In this document: one piece after another, positions 7,523 to 15,528 of the stretch
Layout of the letters: each line of letters opens with the position of its first letter
How positions within the stretch are numbered: position 1 is the stretch's first letter
Source: Lawsonibacter sp900766145
GTDB lineage: Bacteria; Bacillota; Clostridia; Oscillospirales; Oscillospiraceae
NCBI RefSeq assembly: GCF_030372275.1
Contig: NZ_JAUDDJ010000028.1
Strand: one strand, 5' to 3'
DNA length: 35,382 nucleotides
The notes under the pieces: generated by a model
What the model was told of the DNA's origin: nothing
What the model saw: only the letters and a program-made list of their open reading frames with translations
The model's database searches: none
Made by a program: the position numbers and the translations under genes

Positions 7523-8602
7523 ATGTACCAAATTGCATATATTGGCCGCTGGGAGACCCTCCCGGAAACGGCTGCCGCCATCTGTGACCATGACACGCCC
7601 AAACTGGAGGCGCTGCTCCAAGGCGGTCTGGATTTAGATCTTCCCATCCAGCTCAGCGAATACATCAAGCTGATGCCATTGGAGATCGCGGTTTTTCGGA
7701 ATGATGTGCCCATGATCCACTTCCTGCTGGAGCATGGAGCTGATCCCGGTCTGGCAGAGGAACAGCCCCTGCTGCTCACCGCCGCCCGCTGTTGTGGGCC
7801 AGAGGTTGTGGCGCTCTTTGCTGAACAGGCCGCAATACTCTCCCCGAAGCAGAAAGAGCGGGCTTTCCAGGAAGTGCGCTGGGGCAAGCGCCCGGAGAAC
7901 ATCCAGGTACTGGAGCAAGCCGGGATCACAGTGGACAAGTTTGGCGGCGAAGCGTTTCGGGCGGCGGTGTCCGATGGACAGGCCGAGCTTGCCAAACTGC
8001 TGCTGGAAAAAGGGGCGGATATCAATTACCACAAGCCAGACATGGTGTTCCCTTACGCCTCCACCCCCGTCACTGAGGCCGCCCGCTCCAACAATTTTCC
8101 CATGGTGCGCTGGCTGGTGGAACAGGGGGCGGACATCACCCTTGTTGACAAATACGGCGACCGTCCCTACAGTGTGGCGGTGCAGAACAAGAATCAGGAG
8201 ATGGCCGACTACCTAAAGGCCCTGGAGCCGGAGGAATGGCACAACGAGCAGGAAAAGATCCGGCAGCTCATGCCCTACAAGCTGCCTGCCAAGCTGGTGG
8301 AATACTTGAAGACCGGCCCCCTGCGGCTGGAGTTCCCGGATCAGGAATGGGTGAAGTGGGCGGAGCTCTACTCCTTCATGGATGTGCAGGAGATGACATG
8401 GAAACGGAAGAAGCTGCTCTCCCTGATGGTACAGATGGACAACTACAGCGACTATCTGCTGCTGTGGAGCCCCAGGGACAAAAAGCTGTGGTATCTGGAC
8501 ATAGAGCATGAGGAATTCCACCCTCTGGCCAAATGGGATGACTTCATCGCAGACCCCGGACGGTATCTGAACGGGATGATCGAGGGCGAGTTTGAGGAGT
8601 AA
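7523..8602 (+). CDS. Ankyrin repeats plus SUKH-like (SMI1/KNR4) domain
   Basis: A 359-aa protein. Ankyrin-like repeats occupy about residues 20-230, with recognisable units such as IHFLLEHGADPGL, LAKLLLEKGADINY and VRWLVEQGADITLVDKYGD. The C-terminal 110 residues (PAKLVEYLKTGPLRLEF onwards, ending DDFIADPGRYLNGM) look like a SMI1/KNR4 (SUKH) domain, a major immunity fold. ATG 7523 follows GCAGGTG; a start nine codons upstream is possible. Family knowledge: ankyrin proteins and SUKH proteins both act as immunity modules, so the fusion could bind two surfaces or two toxins. Confidence 0.75.
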   Translation: MYQIAYIGRWETLPETAAAICDHDTPKLEALLQGGLDLDLPIQLSEYIKLMPLEIAVFRNDVPMIHFLLEHGADPGLAEEQPLLLTAARCCGPEVVALFAEQAAILSPKQKERAFQEVRWGKRPENIQVLEQAGITVDKFGGEAFRAAVSDGQAELAKLLLEKGADINYHKPDMVFPYASTPVTEAARSNNFPMVRWLVEQGADITLVDKYGDRPYSVAVQNKNQEMADYLKALEPEEWHNEQEKIRQLMPYKLPAKLVEYLKTGPLRLEFPDQEWVKWAELYSFMDVQEMTWKRKKLLSLMVQMDNYSDYLLLWSPRDKKLWYLDIEHEEFHPLAKWDDFIADPGRYLNGMIEGEFEE

Positions 8603-8606
8603 AGCC

Positions 8607-9227
8607 ATGACATCAATAGACTTTCTGAACAAGGTACATAAAAGCCTGGACTCGCAGGAATATAACCTCTCTTATTCTCCGGCCAAGTCCAAGAATTATA
8701 TGTTGTACTGCAACGGCAACTTTATCGGCGGCCTGTTCGATGAGGAGCTGTGCTTCGTCTACGCCGACAGCGTGAGTGAGCTGCTGGGGCAGCCGGACCC
8801 CGTCTACCGAGGCTACTCCAGTACCGCCCAGCACAGGATGCTGGTGATCCCGGAGGAACACTGGGCAAAGGCGCTGAAACTGCTCTATGCTGAGAAATTT
8901 GACTGGAGCCGTTTGGTGTACGACATCACATACACCAGCATTGGCGCGGCTGTGGTGGAGGACTTTTACGATGAGAATGTAGTCTTCCTGCGCTTCTGCT
9001 TTGAAAAGGAGCTGTTGAAAAAGAACCCTCTGGACCGGCAGGGCCGTATCCTACGGATGGTCTATCTCAATCAGGATCTGACAACAGCGGGCAAATATCT
9101 ATTCCCCAGACTGATGCAAAAGTTCCTTGTTTTTACAGACCGAGGCGGGAAAAGCAGTCTGGAAACCATGCTGAAACGGTGGTACACCGCTCTGGAGAAG
9201 GAGTACCTCAGCCATACAGCGGGATAA
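8607..9227 (+). CDS. TfoX-N-like array protein
   Basis: A 206-aa protein with GAGGAG before ATG 8607. Residues about 1-95 (NGNFIGGLFDEELCFVY, then PVYRGYSSTAQHRMLVI) resemble the TfoX N-terminal/YjbR-like fold, with the typical glycine-rich strand and a late GYS turn. The C-terminal half (about 96-206) is helical and not recognised. The stop of the ankyrin gene lies four bases upstream. TfoX-N-like domains recur in toxin-immunity neighbourhoods, but the assignment here is moderate at best. Confidence 0.6.
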   Translation: MTSIDFLNKVHKSLDSQEYNLSYSPAKSKNYMLYCNGNFIGGLFDEELCFVYADSVSELLGQPDPVYRGYSSTAQHRMLVIPEEHWAKALKLLYAEKFDWSRLVYDITYTSIGAAVVEDFYDENVVFLRFCFEKELLKKNPLDRQGRILRMVYLNQDLTTAGKYLFPRLMQKFLVFTDRGGKSSLETMLKRWYTALEKEYLSHTAG

Positions 9228-9240
9228 GGAGGGCAGCAAC

Positions 9241-9831
9241 ATGACAGAGAAGAACAGAACCTACATCACCCATCTCAAGGTCGCTGATGTCCCGTGGCAC
9301 CGGCTCACCACCGCCTATGGCCGGGGGACGGATTTTCCCGCTCACCTGACTGTGCTGGAGCAGATGGGGGATTTGGCGTCCGTCAAAAAGTCCCTCTATG
9401 AGCTCACCACCAACATGGAGCACCAGAGTACCCTGTGGCACGCTACCCCCTTTGGCATGGTGTTCCTGTGCCGAATTCTGGAGAAGGCCCTCGCAGAGAG
9501 CGTGCAGAACCCCGCGGCCCATTTCCTGGCCGGGGAACTGCTGGACTTCTTTGCCTGCATCCTCCAGTGCTTCCATGATGGAGATGAGATGGAACACGCC
9601 GAGGCGCTGCCGCTTTTCTCCGATCTGTTGAAGGAAGAATACCTGTGGTCGGAGGAATACGACGAGGAAGAAGATGAGATGCGCTACGAGGAGGACGAGG
9701 TCTTCCCCGATGACCTGTTCTACAGCTTCTATTACTACTCCTGGCAAGCAGTGAAAGCCTACCAGGATGTATTGGAGCAAGTCCCGGCAGAGTTTGCCAA
9801 GCCCGCTGCCGAGGTGCTGGAACTGCTGTAA
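9241..9831 (+). CDS. Acidic helical immunity-type protein
   Basis: A 196-aa protein preceded by AAGGAGG. The N-terminal segment (VPWHRLTTAYGRGTDFP, then NMEHQSTLWHATPFG) is, from memory, characteristic of a family of HEAT-like helical proteins seen beside polymorphic toxins. The remainder is helical with a strongly acidic tract (YDEEEDEMRYEEDEVFPDD, about 140-158), a typical mimic surface for blocking a nucleic-acid-acting toxin. Thirteen bases separate it from the previous gene and 14 from the next. Confidence 0.7.
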   Translation: MTEKNRTYITHLKVADVPWHRLTTAYGRGTDFPAHLTVLEQMGDLASVKKSLYELTTNMEHQSTLWHATPFGMVFLCRILEKALAESVQNPAAHFLAGELLDFFACILQCFHDGDEMEHAEALPLFSDLLKEEYLWSEEYDEEEDEMRYEEDEVFPDDLFYSFYYYSWQAVKAYQDVLEQVPAEFAKPAAEVLELL

Positions 9832-9845
9832 AGGAGGCTACACCG

Positions 9846-10685
9846 GTGTTTGAAGAATTCTATGAGATGTACGAGCCCGAGGAGCAGGAAGTGGTCGCTC
9901 TGATCAATCGCTGCATTGGGGGCGGATATAACTGGAAAGGCAACTTTTGGGAAATGACCGTTGTGACGCTGGGTATCATGTTCTGTGACACCGGCAAGGT
10001 CAGCACCAAAGAGGAGCGACTGGATTGGCCGGTCATCGAGGAGGAACGCAATAGCGACAAGGGCTGGGGACGCTTTGGCAAGGAGCAGATCTGTCGCCTG
10101 AAGATCCGCCGGATGAAAGAAGAATTGGCAAAGGATCTGGTGGTGCGCCCCTGGTGTATCTCCGAGATAGTCAATGCCCATGAGGACTGCCCGGAACTTC
10201 AGGCTATTCTGGAGGAGTACCACAAGCCGGTGGTGATCCAGGACCAGGTGCTGGGAGAACTGACACTGGACAAGGACTATGATACCTTCGAGGGCGAAAT
10301 CCAGTGGTGCGGAAAGGATGTGAGCCTTTCTCTGGAGGTCAATGCCGAGAGCAAGCCCTCCTGGACCTGCGCCCGCAGCGCCGCCAAGAAGCTGCTGGCC
10401 GACTGTGAAACCTGGGACAAGGCCATGCGGGAACTTGCGGCCAAGAACCTGACCGAGCTGGCCAACAACTGGCTCTCCCAGGATGAGGAAAACCCCCGTG
10501 ATCCGGAAACCGACCCCATCACAGAGGACGAACTTGCCCGGCGGATCAGCCTGACGAGCCTGTCCGTCACCTCCGGCGGCAGCTTCACCGCCTGGTTTGA
10601 CTGTGATGAGATGTTCACTGACCATGCGGTGACGGTCTACGGCTCCTTGAAAAAGGGCCTCAAAACTGCCAACATTGAGGGGTAA
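9846..10685 (+). CDS. DUF2262-domain protein (copy 2)
   Basis: A 279-aa paralogue of the gene at 4638-5480, started by GTG 9846 behind AAAGGAGG. The shared blocks are LGELTLDKDYDTFEG, PITEDELARRI, GGSFTAWF and the terminal TVYGSLKKG...NIEG. The N-terminal FGKEQICRLKIRR segment also corresponds to copy 1. Its last 73 bases (10614-10686) recur as a direct repeat at 12189-12261, where only the tail of the gene remains. This marks the copy as an anchor for past recombination inside the array. Confidence 0.8.
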   Translation: MFEEFYEMYEPEEQEVVALINRCIGGGYNWKGNFWEMTVVTLGIMFCDTGKVSTKEERLDWPVIEEERNSDKGWGRFGKEQICRLKIRRMKEELAKDLVVRPWCISEIVNAHEDCPELQAILEEYHKPVVIQDQVLGELTLDKDYDTFEGEIQWCGKDVSLSLEVNAESKPSWTCARSAAKKLLADCETWDKAMRELAAKNLTELANNWLSQDEENPRDPETDPITEDELARRISLTSLSVTSGGSFTAWFDCDEMFTDHAVTVYGSLKKGLKTANIEG

Positions 10686-10686
10686 G
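10614..10686 (+). repeat. Direct repeat, left copy (DUF2262 3' end)
   Basis: These 73 bases recur at 12189-12261 with about five mismatches and an uninterrupted identical run of about 37 bases. The repeat covers the terminal codons and stop of DUF2262 and the first bases of the next intergenic gap. Recombination between the two copies would delete or release the intervening three genes. Confidence 0.8.
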
Positions 10687-10695
10687 GAGACGCCT

Positions 10696-11058
10696 ATGAA
10701 ACTGCATGAGTACTGGCTTGGGCTGCATCCCCTTGATTGGGAATTTTGCTTTATGCCAGTGCAAACCTATAAAAACTTCATCACAGAGCAGTATCATAAA
10801 AACCCCGCTTTTTACAATGTATCAGCGGGTTCTATTGAGAAGGTATTGGCACACATTGACGCCATTTTATCTGCGGCCATGGAGGATTGGAATAAGACCA
10901 CGAACCATGCTGCCCTGCGTTGCCCCCCAATGATTTTTCCTCTCCCAAAGGGACAGGAGAGCAATGTAGCGGATTTTGCTGTCATTCTCAAAATGGATAA
11001 TGACGGAGACACCGTAGTCTATTCGCCAATTCCATTACCCCATTTGGAAAACCAATAA
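10696..11058 (+). CDS. Unrecognised AT-richer array protein
   Basis: A 120-aa protein starting at ATG 10696 behind TAAGGAG. It opens MKLHEYWLGLHPLDWEF and has a hydrophobic/proline segment (CPPMIFPLPKGQ) near residue 85. Base composition is visibly more AT-rich than the flanking DUF2262 gene, suggesting a separate origin. It is the first gene of the block bounded by the DUF2262 tail repeats. No family recognised. Confidence 0.65.
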   Translation: MKLHEYWLGLHPLDWEFCFMPVQTYKNFITEQYHKNPAFYNVSAGSIEKVLAHIDAILSAAMEDWNKTTNHAALRCPPMIFPLPKGQESNVADFAVILKMDNDGDTVVYSPIPLPHLENQ

Positions 11059-11070
11059 GGAGGTGCAGAG

Positions 11071-11574
11071 ATGAAACTGAACTGTAAACGCATTGATTTT
11101 ACATATACACCCGGCGAGGAAATCTTCGTCTTTCCCAAGGAATCGGGACTGCCCTTCCTCTTCGATGTAGAGGAAGAACTGACGGCTGATCCTGCTACGA
11201 TGGATGCGGTGGGAGAAATGCTGGATGAGGCGGAGAAATTGGCGGAAAAGGCCAAAGCCGCCATCAAAGTGGCGCTGGCGGACGAGGACAGCCGCTACCA
11301 TAGCGTTGTGACATTTTTCATGGAGTTCCACCGGGACGATGTAGGCCCGGATATTGCGGCGGAACTTTTTCCGGGAACCGACCCATCCAAGCTGTCCTTT
11401 GCCGAGATGGTGGACTTTTTGAAGCTCAAGCGGTTCGGCAGTCTGGTGGATGACGAGATGGATCAGCAAGTTTTCATTATGGATCTGTCCTTCAACCCGG
11501 AGATCACCGACGAGCTGATGGTGATCTACTTTGACTTGAACCAGGAGATTTTCTGTATTACTCATGAGAGCTAA
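11071..11574 (+). CDS. DUF2004-like array protein (tentative)
   Basis: A 167-aa acidic protein with a strong AAGGAGGTG site. A central segment, ADEDSRYHSVVTFFMEFHRDDV (about 70-90), is reminiscent of DUF2004 proteins, in which a dyad of acidic residues precedes an H at the end of a helix; the assignment is weak. The C-terminal half (FIMDLSFNPEITDELMVIYF) forms beta strands. It is the second gene of the three-gene repeat-bounded block. Confidence 0.6.
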   Translation: MKLNCKRIDFTYTPGEEIFVFPKESGLPFLFDVEEELTADPATMDAVGEMLDEAEKLAEKAKAAIKVALADEDSRYHSVVTFFMEFHRDDVGPDIAAELFPGTDPSKLSFAEMVDFLKLKRFGSLVDDEMDQQVFIMDLSFNPEITDELMVIYFDLNQEIFCITHES

Positions 11575-11592
11575 AACTCCGGAGGTTTTGCT

Positions 11593-12183
11593 ATGACAGA
11601 TACGCAGGCCCGTCAATTTATGCGGGATTTCTTTGAGCGGTACTATCAAAAACTGGAGCAGTTAGGAAACGGAATTGCTGTCATGCGGCCTTTGGGGGAA
11701 TCGGACAAGGCCATGTGGCGGGAAGATGCAGATCCGAAGGATGAATGGAAGGCATGGAAGCTCATCCCCTCCACCGTCACCGTCCAAGATATTGAAGCAT
11801 TGGAGAAGGCCATTGGGACAAACCTCCCCAAATGTTTGAATGCCTTTCTCACGGTTTACCACCACTATTTCGACACTCCCGTTGGAGAGAACCCCGTTTC
11901 TGCCCCATTTAAGGCCGTCCGAAATGCATGGAACCCACTTCTGGTGAAACATGGTTACCTGCCCTTTTCATGGGATGATGGCGGATTCTATATCCGGTGT
12001 ATTGACCTAACAAATATGCCGAATGAGGAGCAATGTGGAATCTATCAGATCGATCATGAGGTTCTCTTTTCCATGGATGAAGATACTGTTCAGAAAGAGG
12101 AGATCGCCCAAAATATGGAATATCTATCGCAGAACCTCTTCACTTATTTGGAGAGCATTTTGGGCGATGGGGAATTATCATGA
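11593..12183 (+). CDS. SUKH (SMI1/KNR4) family immunity protein
   Basis: A 196-aa protein behind CCGGAGG. Features of SUKH proteins include the early helical segment and IEALEKAIGTNLPKCLNAFL (about 62-81), where the toxin-binding fold typically starts, then PFSWDDGGFYIRC (about 124-136) and the late VLFSMDE strand. SUKH proteins act as cytoplasmic immunity factors for many nuclease and other toxins. Its stop (TGA, 12181-12183) overlaps the ATG of the DUF2262 tail remnant by four bases. It is the third gene of the repeat-bounded block. Confidence 0.75.
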   Translation: MTDTQARQFMRDFFERYYQKLEQLGNGIAVMRPLGESDKAMWREDADPKDEWKAWKLIPSTVTVQDIEALEKAIGTNLPKCLNAFLTVYHHYFDTPVGENPVSAPFKAVRNAWNPLLVKHGYLPFSWDDGGFYIRCIDLTNMPNEEQCGIYQIDHEVLFSMDEDTVQKEEIAQNMEYLSQNLFTYLESILGDGELS

Positions 12184-12260
12184 GCAATTTCACCGACCAT
12201 GTGGTGACGGTCTACGGCTCCTTGAAAAAGGGCCTCAAATCTGCCTGCATTGAGGGGTAA
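12180..12260 (+). pseudogene. DUF2262 C-terminal remnant (right copy of the repeat)
   Basis: A 26-codon frame whose last 20 codons are nearly identical to the end of the DUF2262 gene at 9846-10685 (TVYGSLKKGLK then IEG stop). The rest of the gene is absent. An accidental ATG overlaps the previous stop. It is best read as a scar from gene replacement or cassette insertion, not as a working gene. Confidence 0.8.
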
Positions 12261-12318
12261 GATGTTATTCCCGTAAAAATGAACTGTAACTACAGGAAAA
12301 ATGAAAGGAGCAATCCCC

Positions 12319-12645
12319 ATGAAAACATTTGATCCCAATTACAAACTGCTGGACGAGATGTATCAGGACGATTACTATCCTGCCTTTCTGGTGGACAAGG
12401 TAAAGGACGAGCTTCAGAAGGTCATCGACCTGCTGGAGAGCGGCGAAACCGACACCGAAGTGGTGCAGGAGACACTGGACGAGGCGGTCTGCGGTATCAA
12501 TGATCTCCAGGAGGAGTTTGACGAGAACGACAGTGAGATCGAAACGGTGGCCCGGGACTGCATCGGCGTCACTGTAGACTACATTTTGAAGTGGTTTGGC
12601 ATTCCCATTGATATGGAGGAGGCCATCCGGGAAAGAGATTGGTGA
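12319..12645 (+). CDS. DUF5713 family protein
   Basis: A 108-aa helical acidic protein with GAAAGGAG before ATG 12319. The sequence follows the DUF5713 pattern closely: LLDEMYQDDYYPAFLVDKVK (about 9-28), INDLQEEFDENDSEIETVARD (about 62-82) and the final EEAIRERDW. The length is standard for the family. Its function is unknown; it is usually reported from immunity-rich operons. The stop lies just before or overlaps the next start. Confidence 0.8.
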   Translation: MKTFDPNYKLLDEMYQDDYYPAFLVDKVKDELQKVIDLLESGETDTEVVQETLDEAVCGINDLQEEFDENDSEIETVARDCIGVTVDYILKWFGIPIDMEEAIRERDW

Positions 12646-12650
12646 CGCCG

Positions 12651-13001
12651 ATGTCCATTGAAAATATGTTTGGCGACCTGGATAAGATCGACATTCTGGC
12701 GGAAAAACCTGAGACAAAGGAAGTTTTGATGGCCCTCGTCTGCAACGGATTCATTGACGGCTCCCCGGAAACACAGACGGCTCTGTTGGACAAGATGGAG
12801 GGCTATCTGAACCACACCCAGAGCGAGGAATTCCAAAAGGAATATGGGGACTGGTCCGTGATTTTGCGAGTGACCCTTGACCGGGAGCCGGATGAGCGCA
12901 TCCTGGCCCTGCTCAGCAAGTGCCCTGCGTGGGCGGAGGACTACGGCGTAAAGCTGGAAATTGAAATTGGAGGAAAACAGGTTCGCATTGTAGAGAGCTG
13001 A
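12651..13001 (+). CDS. DUF6572-like protein
   Basis: A 116-aa protein beginning MSIENMFGDLDKID. The pattern of an N-terminal IDILA strand, ALLDKMEGYLNH helix, VILRVTLDREPDE strand and C-terminal VKLEIEIGG strand is that of DUF6572. The start is uncertain: ATG 12651 lacks a good ribosome site, and a GTG at 12642 overlapping the previous stop (GTGA) would give translational coupling. No enzymatic motif is visible. It is part of the immunity operon. Confidence 0.7.
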   Translation: MSIENMFGDLDKIDILAEKPETKEVLMALVCNGFIDGSPETQTALLDKMEGYLNHTQSEEFQKEYGDWSVILRVTLDREPDERILALLSKCPAWAEDYGVKLEIEIGGKQVRIVES

Positions 13002-13037
13002 CCGATGCTCAAATCGAATCAACAGGAGGAAACTGCC

Positions 13038-13769
13038 ATGCCGACAACAGAATGGCTGAACAAATATGAATCCATCAAAGACAAACTGGCCTGCAAAACG
13101 GACCTGGATGCTCATTTCACAGAGAAAGTGATCGGGAATAGGGAAGTGGATGTGCTGGACATTGGCGCCGTCCATTTTCCCACAGGAATGATCTTTGCCT
13201 GCGATCCTCTGGTGGAGCTGGAGGATACACCGCCCTTTATACAGACGATCCCCGCCGGGACTTATCCTGTAAAGATCTGTGTGGTGCCCAGTGAGAAATA
13301 TGGTGACCGCTATGCCTGTGTCAAGGTGGAGGTCAGCCGGGAAAAGCCTGTCCGCTATGAGCTGGGCATGACCGGCAAAGAGGATCTGGACGAGGAACTG
13401 GGCGAGGACGAGTATTTTGGCTTTGGCGTAGACGCCGGGATGGGCTGCGTTGCGGACATCCAGACCCAGGCGGCCTTCAAGACATACTGGGCCAAGCGGC
13501 TGGAGGAAGACCCGGACATCGACCCCTACAATGACCTGTTCTGCGATCTTCTGGAGGAAAACGCCAAAGCCCACCCCAAATATCAGGGAGACTGCGGCGA
13601 TTGGCTCAACTGGACGGTGCCGGACACGGACTGCAATCTGCCCATTTTCGCCTCCGGCTGGGGTGACGGCTACTATCCGGTCTACTTCGGCTATGACGCA
13701 AAAGGTGAAATCTGCGCCGCGTATGTGCGCTTCATTGACATTGAAGCCAGCTACAAGGAGCAGGCGTAA
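13038..13769 (+). CDS. DUF4241 family protein
   Basis: A 243-aa protein behind CAGGAGG. Diagnostic DUF4241 motifs are present in order: TGMIFACDPLVEL (about 47-59), IPAGTYPVKI (about 72-81), FGFGVDAGMGCVAD (about 131-144) and SGWGDGYYPVYFGYD (about 206-220). The protein is soluble and of normal family length. The function of DUF4241 is not established; such proteins are repeatedly found in toxin-immunity arrays. It is spaced 14 bases before the LRR gene. Confidence 0.85.
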   Translation: MPTTEWLNKYESIKDKLACKTDLDAHFTEKVIGNREVDVLDIGAVHFPTGMIFACDPLVELEDTPPFIQTIPAGTYPVKICVVPSEKYGDRYACVKVEVSREKPVRYELGMTGKEDLDEELGEDEYFGFGVDAGMGCVADIQTQAAFKTYWAKRLEEDPDIDPYNDLFCDLLEENAKAHPKYQGDCGDWLNWTVPDTDCNLPIFASGWGDGYYPVYFGYDAKGEICAAYVRFIDIEASYKEQA

Positions 13770-13783
13770 GGAGGAAAGCAGCG

Positions 13784-14743
13784 ATGGAATGGCCAAAACG
13801 GGCGCGGACAGTGAACTGGGAGAGCGGTGTCCTGACCTTAGACGGAGAAAAGCAATTTGAAGTCCCGGAGCTGACCGCAGAGATCATGGAGCAGCTGGCC
13901 GCTTACCCCCTGGTGGGCTTTCATGTGAAAGGCTATCCGGTGACCGATAAACTACTTGCTCCCTTTGCCGGACATAAAAGCATGGCCAACTTCGGCGTGG
14001 AGGACGGTGCGCTCACTGACACCTGTTTCCCCGTTTTTTCCGCTATGCCCAAGCTGCGCTATCTGCTGCTGGACGGCAATGCCGCCATCCACGGCAGCGG
14101 TCTGTCCGCCTTGCAAGGCTGCAAGCTGGACCTTCTGACGCTCAACCGCACCGGGCTGGACGATGCCGGTCTTCTCCAGGCGGCCTCCATCCCCAAACTC
14201 TCCCACATCCAGATAGACCATACCGCCGTTACCTATGAGGGCCTGCTGGCCATCGCCGGTAACAACCGCATCGAGCCGGTGGCCCATGTGCAATTCACCA
14301 AGGAGCAGATGGAACACTTCTCCCAGCTCCAGCGGGAAAAGGCCAAAAAGCCCGTCCAGCTGGATGAGCAGGCGGCGGAAGAATGCCGCAGGGTGCTGTC
14401 CGCTTTCTTTGCCGAGATGACGCAGTGGGAGCAGTACATGGAGCATGCCGGGTTTGAGGATGCCGAGGCTGTGCCCCGCCTGCTGGCGATCTGGGAAAAG
14501 TATGTGAGCGAAAAGCCCCGTCCGGGCTACCGTCCTCTGGGCCTCTCATACAGTGCCCAGGGCACCTACAACGGGGAAGAATTCCTTGACGCGGAGCAGA
14601 TCACCAAAAACAAACTCTACATCTACACCAAGGAGAAAAACACCGGCTTTGACCGCCGCTTTCTCATGAAGCGTGTGGGCGAGGGCTGGATGATCGACGG
14701 GGTGCAGGAGCGGCTGGACGGCTGGCAGCGCACGGGATTGTGA
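13784..14743 (+). CDS. Leucine-rich repeat plus NTF2-like immunity fusion
   Basis: A 319-aa protein behind TAAGGAGG. Residues about 60-170 contain LRR-like units (LRYLLLDGNAAIHG, LDLLTLNRTGLDDAGL, LSHIQIDHTAVTYEGL). Residues about 225-319 look like an NTF2-fold immunity domain: IWEKYVSEKPRPGYRPLG, then strands LYIYTKEKN and RFLMKRVGEGWMIDG. An LRR surface for protein binding fused to an immunity fold suggests two-site toxin recognition (inference). The ends of both modules are clear in sequence. Confidence 0.75.
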   Translation: MEWPKRARTVNWESGVLTLDGEKQFEVPELTAEIMEQLAAYPLVGFHVKGYPVTDKLLAPFAGHKSMANFGVEDGALTDTCFPVFSAMPKLRYLLLDGNAAIHGSGLSALQGCKLDLLTLNRTGLDDAGLLQAASIPKLSHIQIDHTAVTYEGLLAIAGNNRIEPVAHVQFTKEQMEHFSQLQREKAKKPVQLDEQAAEECRRVLSAFFAEMTQWEQYMEHAGFEDAEAVPRLLAIWEKYVSEKPRPGYRPLGLSYSAQGTYNGEEFLDAEQITKNKLYIYTKEKNTGFDRRFLMKRVGEGWMIDGVQERLDGWQRTGL

Positions 14744-14776
14744 AGTTCATGAGAATCAGGTTGGAGGTACAGGAAG

Positions 14777-15232
14777 ATGGGTTCATGGGGTGTAAAAGCA
14801 TTGGAAAGTGATAATGGCTTAGACCTAATTTCCCTTTTGAAAACAGATTATTTACCCAAACATAAGAAACTGACTTTGGGTGGATTGATCGGCTTTCTGA
14901 AAGAGGAAGGTTTTCTTGGAGAAACAGTGAGCGAAATTGACTTTCTCTATGATAATACCGCCATCGCTCTCGCAGAACTTTATTCTGAATGGCGGGAAAC
15001 AGGAACGCTAAACTACGATGATGAGGATTCTAATGTTTGGTCAGCAATAACGAACTTCTCAGCTTCAGCTACTGCTCGAAAAGACCTTCTTAGGCGATTG
15101 AGGAGTATTAAAAATCAAGTTCCTGATGAAGATGGCGAAAGAGAAATCGTAGAACTTTGGAAAGAAAGTAATAACTGGGAATCGTGGGATAAGCATTTGG
15201 ATTCTTTGATAGAACTCTTACAGCAGGAATAA
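14777..15232 (+). CDS. DUF4259 family protein
   Basis: A 151-aa protein starting MGSWGVKALESDNGLDLI, the hallmark opening of DUF4259 (MGxWGxxxxxxDxAxD). GGAGG precedes the ATG. The remainder is helical and acidic. Base composition drops markedly compared with neighbours, and the following 45 bases are also AT-rich, suggesting a recently acquired cassette. Function is unknown; it is frequent in poly-immunity loci. Confidence 0.8.
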   Translation: MGSWGVKALESDNGLDLISLLKTDYLPKHKKLTLGGLIGFLKEEGFLGETVSEIDFLYDNTAIALAELYSEWRETGTLNYDDEDSNVWSAITNFSASATARKDLLRRLRSIKNQVPDEDGEREIVELWKESNNWESWDKHLDSLIELLQQE

Positions 15233-15276
15233 AATTGTTGCTTTGTAGGTAAGTGCGTTGAATTGTGAGGCATCAC

Positions 15277-15513
15277 ATGGCTTGGGAATATGAAACTTTT
15301 GGCCCAGACGGTCAATGCAAATTGTTTGGTGTGAACATCTTTGACTACGACTGGCAAACCACCGGCAAGCGAGTAAAAGTCAAAGACCCGATCTATCACC
15401 AAGACCATACCTTCGAGGTCTGGCAGGTGGAGATTGACGGGCAGATCCACCGCTTTGCCGCCGGGGAGTTCTCCAACTGCGTATGGGGATTCTATCTGGA
15501 AAAGAACGGATGA
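15277..15513 (+). CDS. Small unrecognised array protein
   Basis: A 78-aa beta-rich protein opening MAWEYETFGPDG. ATG 15277 is preceded by GTGAGG at suitable spacing; an upstream GTG (15265) would add four residues. A DHTFEVWQVEID strand and an AAGEFSNCVWGFYL end are visible. No domain assigned. It lies just before the Imm26-like/LRR gene, 15 bases apart, and is surely co-transcribed. Confidence 0.6.
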   Translation: MAWEYETFGPDGQCKLFGVNIFDYDWQTTGKRVKVKDPIYHQDHTFEVWQVEIDGQIHRFAAGEFSNCVWGFYLEKNG

Positions 15514-15528
15514 GAGGAGCGTGGCGCT

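Noticed and set aside
6901..8025. A 374-codon minus-strand open frame
   Set aside because: It is antisense to the gene at 6919 and the ankyrin gene, has no start site of its own and reads as Ser/Pro-rich shadow sequence.
12579..13796. A 405-codon open frame on the minus strand
   Set aside because: It lies opposite three well-supported genes with good ribosome sites (12651, 13038 and the end of the DUF5713 gene). Its composition is typical of an antisense shadow of GC-rich third positions and it shows no domain.
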